A stretch of DNA of 10,053 nt from Rhodocyclaceae bacterium. GTDB taxonomy: Bacteria; Pseudomonadota; Gammaproteobacteria; Burkholderiales; Rhodocyclaceae. The stretch is from the NCBI GenBank assembly GCA_017444505.1, contig JAFSWK010000047.1, forward strand, positions 1 to 10,053. Direction: 5' to 3'. The first letter of the stretch is position 1, and every line of letters begins with the position of its first letter. Made by a program: the position numbers and the translations under genes. Below, one piece after another: positions 6,899 through 10,053 of the stretch. The notes beneath the pieces are model-generated. The model saw only the letters and a program-made list of their open reading frames with translations. It was not told the origin of the DNA and did not search any database.

Positions 6899-7954
6899 AT
6901 GGAAACGCTCACCCTGCTTCGCCCGGATGACTGGCATTTGCATGTGCGCGATGGCGCCATGCTGCGCACGGTGTTGCCGCATACGGCGGCGCGCTTTGGC
7001 CGTGCGCTGGTGATGCCGAACCTGAAACCGCCAGTGGCGACCGTGGCCGAGGCCAGTGCCTACCGTGCGCGCATTCTGGAAGCCTTGCCCGCAGGCGCGC
7101 GCTTTACGCCCTTGATGACGCTGTATCTGACCGAGCAGACCACGCCCGAGGAAATCGACCGCGCCGCCGAGTGCGGCTTCATTCCCGCCGTGAAACTGTA
7201 TCCTGCCGGTGCGACGACCAATTCGGCGGCGGGCGTGTGTGCGCTGGAACGCACCTTCCCTGTGTTGGAGCGCATGGCCGAGCGCAATCTGGTGCTCTGC
7301 GTGCATGGCGAGTCGACCGACCCGACGGCGGACATTTTTGACCGCGAACATCTTTTCGTCGAACAGACGCTGGCGCCACTGATGCAGCGTTTCCCCACGC
7401 TGCGCATCGTGCTGGAACACATCACCACGCGCCAGGCCGCCGAGTTTGTGCGCGCTGCGCCGGATACGCTGGCCGCTACCATCACGCCGCAGCATTTGTT
7501 GCTCAACCGCAATGCGATTTTTCACGGCGGCGTGCGTCCGCACCACTATTGTCTGCCGGTGCTCAAACGCGAAGAACACCGCCGCGCCCTGCTGGAAGCG
7601 GCCACCAGTGCGCATCCGCGCTTTTTCCTCGGCACCGATTCCGCGCCGCACGCGCGCGCCACGAAAGAAGCCGCCTGCGGCTGCGCCGGTTGCTATTCGG
7701 CGCACGCGGCCATTGAGCTGTACGCGCAGGCGTTTGCCGCTGCCGGTGCGCTCGACCGTCTGGAAGCCTTCGCCAGCCGCAACGGGGCGGCGTTTTACGG
7801 TCTGCCGCCCAATGGCGATACCATCACGCTGGTACGCCGTGCGCACACCGTACCGGAAAGTTTCCCGCTGGCCGAAGGCGGCGATACACTGGTCGGCCTG
7901 TTTGCCGGGGAAACCATTGAATGGCAGATGTTGCCGCAAGGAGAATCCGCATGA
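6899..7954 (+). CDS. pyrC: Dihydroorotase (class II, homodimeric), pyrimidine biosynthesis
   Basis: A 351-residue zinc enzyme that interconverts N-carbamoyl-L-aspartate and dihydroorotate, the third step of pyrimidine synthesis. All metal and catalytic residues are visible: HLH at 13-15, K99 (AVKLYPAG, the carbamylated lysine), H136 (VHGES), H174 (EHITT), D247 and H251 (GTDSAPH). They align with E. coli PyrC at a constant offset of three. The start is the ATG at 6899, which gives METLTLLRPDDWHLHVRDG, the usual beginning. The frame stays open back to 6566, but that stretch overlaps rsmI and is not PyrC-like. The ribosome binding site is weak. The stop overlaps the next start as ATGA, so the two genes are translationally coupled. 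Confidence 0.96.
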   Translation: METLTLLRPDDWHLHVRDGAMLRTVLPHTAARFGRALVMPNLKPPVATVAEASAYRARILEALPAGARFTPLMTLYLTEQTTPEEIDRAAECGFIPAVKLYPAGATTNSAAGVCALERTFPVLERMAERNLVLCVHGESTDPTADIFDREHLFVEQTLAPLMQRFPTLRIVLEHITTRQAAEFVRAAPDTLAATITPQHLLLNRNAIFHGGVRPHHYCLPVLKREEHRRALLEAATSAHPRFFLGTDSAPHARATKEAACGCAGCYSAHAAIELYAQAFAAAGALDRLEAFASRNGAAFYGLPPNGDTITLVRRAHTVPESFPLAEGGDTLVGLFAGETIEWQMLPQGESA

Positions 7955-8427
7955 ACCGTCGTCGTTCTTCCGTCTGGCCGCTGCTGGCCTGCTGCGTTGT
8001 GCCGCTGCTGGCCGCCTGCGAAAACAGCGCCACCGCCTTCCGGCAGGAAGGCCGTAACCACGCCATCATGCTGGTGCGCGAACAGCCCTATTTCTGGTCA
8101 GAGAAAATCGACCAGTACATCGTCGCTTCCAACCTGCCCGACTGCCAGCGGCGCGTGCGCATTTACCCCGGCACCAAGCCGCTGATGGAAATGCGCGTCT
8201 ATTGGGCGGGCGACCATCTCTGGGCGCTGCATCAGGGACGGCGCTGGTATCTGGTCAGCACCGCGCCGCGCTGTCAGGTGCAGGACTGGAACAATGAGGA
8301 AGGCAAGGAACCGGGCGCGCTGCTGGGGCGCTTTGTCTGGAGCGAGAATAAAAACGCGCCGGTGTTCGTGGAAGAAAAAAGCGCCGCGCCCGCTCCGGAA
8401 GGGCAGCCTGCCGCGCCTGCCAGTTGA
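7951..8427 (+). CDS. Unassigned lipoprotein, translationally coupled to pyrC
   Basis: A 158-residue protein. The N-terminus is a lipoprotein signal: three arginines (residues 3-5), a hydrophobic stretch, and a lipobox LAAC ending at C23. Glu at +2 predicts outer-membrane sorting by the Lol pathway. The mature part has two cysteines (C65 in NLPDCQRR and C108 in APRCQVQ) that could form a disulfide, many aromatic residues (PYFW, VYW, RRWYLV), and an Ala/Pro-rich tail from about 144. I do not recognise the family. The start is clear: AAGGAG at 7938-7943 lies 7 bases before the ATG, which overlaps the pyrC stop by 4 bases. It is cotranscribed with pyrC, but no functional link to pyrimidine synthesis can be read from the sequence. 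Confidence 0.82.
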   Translation: MNRRRSSVWPLLACCVVPLLAACENSATAFRQEGRNHAIMLVREQPYFWSEKIDQYIVASNLPDCQRRVRIYPGTKPLMEMRVYWAGDHLWALHQGRRWYLVSTAPRCQVQDWNNEEGKEPGALLGRFVWSENKNAPVFVEEKSAAPAPEGQPAAPAS

Positions 8428-8462
8428 GCGCGCTGCGGGCGCCCTTGCGCCGTCGCGCGTTT
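8428..8462 (+). terminator. Possible weak terminator of the pyrC operon, overlapping the rnpB promoter
   Basis: A GC-rich hairpin directly after the lipoprotein stop: inner stem GGCGC (8438-8442) with GCGCC (8447-8451) around a CCTT loop, and outer arms GCGCG (8428-8432) with CGCGC (8454-8458). The two stems are separated by an internal loop. Only three Ts (8460-8462) follow and they run into the rnpB -10 box, so the terminator would be weak or read through. Confidence 0.3.
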
Positions 8463-8467
8463 ATAAT
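8462..8467 (+). promoter_or_regulatory. rnpB promoter, -10 box
   Basis: A perfect TATAAT hexamer lies 6 bases before the first base of the RNase P RNA P1 helix (8474), where a -10 box should be. No good -35 hexamer is seen at 16-18 bases upstream. The discriminator GGCGGC is very GC-rich, as is common at stable-RNA promoters under growth-rate or stringent control; that regulation is an inference. Confidence 0.65.
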
Positions 8468-8473
8468 GGCGGC

Positions 8474-8857
8474 GGGAAGTTCGCCAGGCAATCGCTGCGC
8501 CCGTAGCGGGCGTGGAGGAAAGTCCGGGCTTCACAGAGCAGGATGCCGGTTAATGGCCGGGCGCCGTGAGGCGACGGAAAGTGCAGCAGAAAGCAAACCG
8601 CCGATGGCCGCGTGCGCATGAGCGGCACAGGCACGGGTGAAACGGTAGGGTAGGAGCCTACCGCAGCGCAGGTAACTGACGCTGGCACGGCAAACCCCAT
8701 CCGAAGCAAGGCCAAATAGGGAAGCGATGGCGTGGCTCGCGCCGCTTCCGGGTAGGCCGCTGGAGCGGCGCAGCAATGCGTCGCCAAGAGGAATGATTGC
8801 CCGGCGGCGCTTCGGCGTCGCCCGACAGAACCCGGCTTATCGGCGGACTTCCCACTT
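8474..8857 (+). ncRNA. rnpB: RNase P RNA, bacterial class A
   Basis: The catalytic RNA that trims 5' leaders from tRNA precursors, about 384 nt (E. coli: 377). Conserved blocks in order: GGAGGAAAGTCCGGGC (P4 region), AAAGCAAACCGCCGATGGCC, the GGTGAAA block, AGCAAGGCCAAATAGG, and ACAGAACCCGGCTTATCGG near the 3' end. The helices close: P1 8474-8485 with 8842-8853 (12 bp, one G-U), P2 GGCAATC 8487-8493 with GATTGCC 8795-8801, P17 GGAAGCG 8720-8726 with CGCTTCC 8743-8749, and a P19-type hairpin 8803-8822 capped by TTCG. The L15 loop that binds the tRNA CCA end reads GGC at 8689-8691, where E. coli has GGU. The exact 3' end is uncertain by several bases. It lies between a lipoprotein gene and mraZ, a common position in Betaproteobacteria. 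Confidence 0.96.
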
Positions 8858-8873
8858 CTCGCCACTTTTGACC

Positions 8874-8910
8874 AAAAACCGCGTCACACATGCCGTGACG
8901 CGGTTTTTTT
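8874..8910 (+). terminator. Strong intrinsic terminator after rnpB
   Basis: Stem CCGCGTCAC (8879-8887) pairs perfectly with GTGACGCGG (8895-8903) around a 7-base loop, followed by seven Ts (8904-8910). Five As before the stem (8874-8878) would also make it work on the opposite strand. It insulates the mraZ promoter from rnpB transcription. Confidence 0.92.
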
Positions 8911-9001
8911 GCGTCCACGGGAGGCGCGAAGGGGCAAGTGACGGGAAACGGCTATCTATCAGAAGGGACAAGAAAAACCGTTTTTGGGAGCAGGATTTGT
9001 C

Positions 9002-9031
9002 TTGACCGCTGGCGGAATGGTGGAGTAAAGT
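9002..9031 (+). promoter_or_regulatory. Likely mraZ (dcw cluster) promoter
   Basis: TTGACC (9002-9007, five of six matches to the -35 consensus) and TAAAGT (9026-9031, four of six to the -10 consensus) are 18 bases apart. The -10 lies between the first two MraZ-box repeats, so MraZ binding would cover it. The -35 is convincing; the -10 is only fair. Confidence 0.45.
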
Positions 9032-9055
9032 GGCGGAAAGTGGCGAAAAGTGGAG
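9021..9055 (+). promoter_or_regulatory. MraZ-box array: four TGGNG repeats at 10-base spacing
   Basis: TGGAG (9021), TGGCG (9031), TGGCG (9041) and TGGAG (9051) recur exactly every 10 bases. The last three are preceded by AAAG or AAAAG, giving AAAGTGG units. MraZ is known to bind direct repeats upstream of its own gene: TGGGN with 5-base gaps in E. coli, and AAAGTG-type repeats in Mycoplasma. These repeats combine both patterns and lie about 70-100 bases before the mraZ start, so autorepression of the dcw operon by MraZ is the natural reading. Confidence 0.75.
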
Positions 9056-9078
9056 AGTTAGGGGTTTGCGAACTCTCC
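9052..9078 (+). other. Hairpin in the mraZ leader overlapping the last MraZ box
   Basis: GGAGAGTT (9052-9059) and AACTCTCC (9071-9078) are perfectly complementary 8-base arms around an 11-base loop. The left arm contains most of the fourth MraZ box. No U-run follows directly, so it is not a plain terminator. It could be an mRNA leader structure or an operator. Confidence 0.5.
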
Positions 9079-9113
9079 GTAGAACGGGTGTTTTCCGCAT
9101 CCGTTTGTTTTTC

Positions 9114-9118
9114 AGGAG
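9114..9118 (+). promoter_or_regulatory. mraZ ribosome binding site
   Basis: AGGAG with a 5-base A-rich spacer before the ATG at 9124. It fixes this start over the longer open frame that reaches back to 8938. Confidence 0.7.
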
Positions 9119-9123
9119 AAAAA

Positions 9124-9567
9124 ATGTTTCAAGGGGCGATGCCGCTCAGTCTTGATGCCAAGGGCAGGATTGCGATTCCGGCCCGGTATCGTGACGCGCT
9201 TTCGCCCGAGGGCGCGCCGATTGTGCTCACTGCGCATCCGGAACACTGTCTGATGGTCTATCCCGTCCAGGCGTGGGAGCCGATTCGCGCACGCTTGGCG
9301 GCGATGCCGGGCATGGATGCGGCACGCTCGAAATTGCGCCGTTTGCTGATGGGCATGGCGACGGAAGAAACGCCGGATGCTTCCGGGCGCGTGCTGCTCG
9401 CGCCCGCGCAGCGCAACTGGGCGAATCTGGAAAAACAGGTCTGGCTGGTGGGGCAAGGCTCGCATTTCGAGCTGTGGTCAGATGCCGAGTGGCAGCGGCA
9501 GCAGGCTGCGATGGAAGAAATTACGCCGGAAGAACTTTCGGCGGCGTTTGCGGACGTGGTGTTCTGA
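9124..9567 (+). CDS. mraZ: Transcriptional regulator MraZ
   Basis: A 147-residue AbrB-like DNA-binding protein, first gene of the dcw cluster. It has the two internal repeats each marked by a DxxxR motif: DAKGR at residues 11-15 and DASGR at 85-89, each followed by a strand (IAIPARYR, VLLAPAQR). MraZ forms a ring-shaped oligomer that binds spaced repeats before its own operon; such an array is present at 9021-9055. The length is normal. The start is chosen by AGGAG at 9114-9118 and by the typical beginning MFQGAMPLSLDAKGR. The stop shares a base with the rsmH start (TGATG), so the two are translationally coupled. Confidence 0.95.
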   Translation: MFQGAMPLSLDAKGRIAIPARYRDALSPEGAPIVLTAHPEHCLMVYPVQAWEPIRARLAAMPGMDAARSKLRRLLMGMATEETPDASGRVLLAPAQRNWANLEKQVWLVGQGSHFELWSDAEWQRQQAAMEEITPEELSAAFADVVF

Positions 9568-10053
9568 TGGAAAAAGCGCAAACCACGCCCGTCGGTGGCC
9601 ATGTCAGCGTGATGCTCGCCGAGGCGGTGGATGCGCTCGTGTGGCGGCGCGATGGCGTGTATGTCGATTGCACTTTTGGGCGCGGTGGTCACAGCCGGGA
9701 AATTTTGCGTCGGCTGGACGCGGCAGGGCGCCTGATTGCGTTTGACCGCGACCCGGAAGCCGTGGCGGCTGCGCGGGCGGTCAATGACGAACGGTTTGTG
9801 GTGCGCCACGCGGCGTTTTCCGGCTTGTCTGGCGAGCTGGACGCGCTGGCGGTGCGCGGCGTGGATGGCGTGCTGCTGGATTTGGGCGTGTCTTCCCCGC
9901 AACTGGATGACGCCCGGCGGGGCATGAGTTTTCGGCAGGATGCGCCGCTGGACATGCGGATGGATACCAGCCAGGGAGAAGGCGCAGCGCAGTGGCTGCG
10001 CACGGCTTCGATTCAGGAAATGACGGAGGTTTTCAGAAATTATGGTGAAGAAC
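9567..10053 (+). CDS. rsmH: 16S rRNA (cytosine-1402 N4)-methyltransferase RsmH (MraW), 3' end outside window
   Basis: The first 162 residues of a family that is usually a little over 300 long; the gene runs off the window intact. SAM-binding motif I is VDCTFGRGGHS at residues 33-43, then AFDRDPEA (58-65) and DLGVSSPQLDDARRGMSF (105-122) followed by PLDMRMD (127-133), all characteristic of RsmH. It adds the N4-methyl group to C1402 of 16S rRNA. The ATG overlaps the mraZ stop by 1 base, the standard mraZ-rsmH head of the dcw operon, with ftsL and pbp genes expected next. Its partner on the same nucleotide, RsmI, is encoded about 2.8 kb upstream. Confidence 0.96.
   Translation, partial: MEKAQTTPVGGHVSVMLAEAVDALVWRRDGVYVDCTFGRGGHSREILRRLDAAGRLIAFDRDPEAVAAARAVNDERFVVRHAAFSGLSGELDALAVRGVDGVLLDLGVSSPQLDDARRGMSFRQDAPLDMRMDTSQGEGAAQWLRTASIQEMTEVFRNYGEE

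Noticed and set aside
8461..8918. Several open frames on both strands across rnpB
   Set aside because: The RNase P RNA is unmistakable by sequence and helices, and the frames resemble no protein family.
8973..8985. AAAAAC-C-GTTTTT short inverted repeat upstream of the mraZ promoter
   Set aside because: The arms are low-complexity A/T with a 1-base centre; it may be chance, and there is no supporting context.
8938..9123. 62-residue N-terminal extension of MraZ
   Set aside because: It would translate the promoter and MraZ boxes; the ribosome binding site and the family start are at 9124.
1..10053. CRISPR arrays, tRNA genes, insertion sequences and integrases
   Set aside because: I looked for regularly spaced repeats, cloverleaf-like segments, transposase motifs and terminal repeats and saw none; the only regular repeat is the MraZ-box array.

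Overview
The window (about 60% GC, strongly GC3-biased) looks like a Betaproteobacterial chromosome. The right side has a typical beta-proteobacterial neighbourhood: yraN divergent from rsmI, then a class A RNase P RNA gene (rnpB), then the head of the division/cell-wall (dcw) cluster (mraZ, rsmH). The genus cannot be named from the sequence alone.

Left part (1-5476): a same-strand, tightly packed three-gene block that looks like an accessory defence (restriction-type) module. It holds the C-terminal 304 residues of a DUF1156 adenine-specific DNA methylase (gene cut by the window edge), a complete GmrSD-type nuclease (DUF262 plus DUF1524/HNH), and a complete DUF499 P-loop ATPase. The DUF1156 and DUF499 genes are GC-rich like the chromosome. 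The GmrSD-type gene between them is clearly more AT-rich, which suggests it was slotted into an older methylase-ATPase pair. The ribosome binding sites of the second and third genes touch or overlap the preceding stop codons, so the three genes are probably one transcript.

Boundary (5477-5509): the block runs tail-to-tail into yraN with only 33 bases between. This is probably the edge of the accessory region.

Right part (5510-10053): yraN (minus) and rsmI (plus) start 2 bases apart, back to back. pyrC (dihydroorotase) follows and overlaps an unassigned lipoprotein gene by 4 bases. Then come rnpB, with a perfect -10 box and a strong terminator, and a 213-base regulatory region before mraZ. 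That region contains a likely promoter, four MraZ-box-like repeats at exact 10-base spacing, and a hairpin overlapping the last box. mraZ overlaps rsmH by 1 base, and rsmH runs off the window. RsmI and RsmH modify the same 16S rRNA nucleotide (C1402), so both halves of that modification are encoded within about 4 kb.

The most interesting candidate system is the DUF1156 methylase / GmrSD-type nuclease / DUF499 ATPase block. Its families are known, but this gene order, with a compositionally foreign type IV-like nuclease between the other two, deserves a comparative check.
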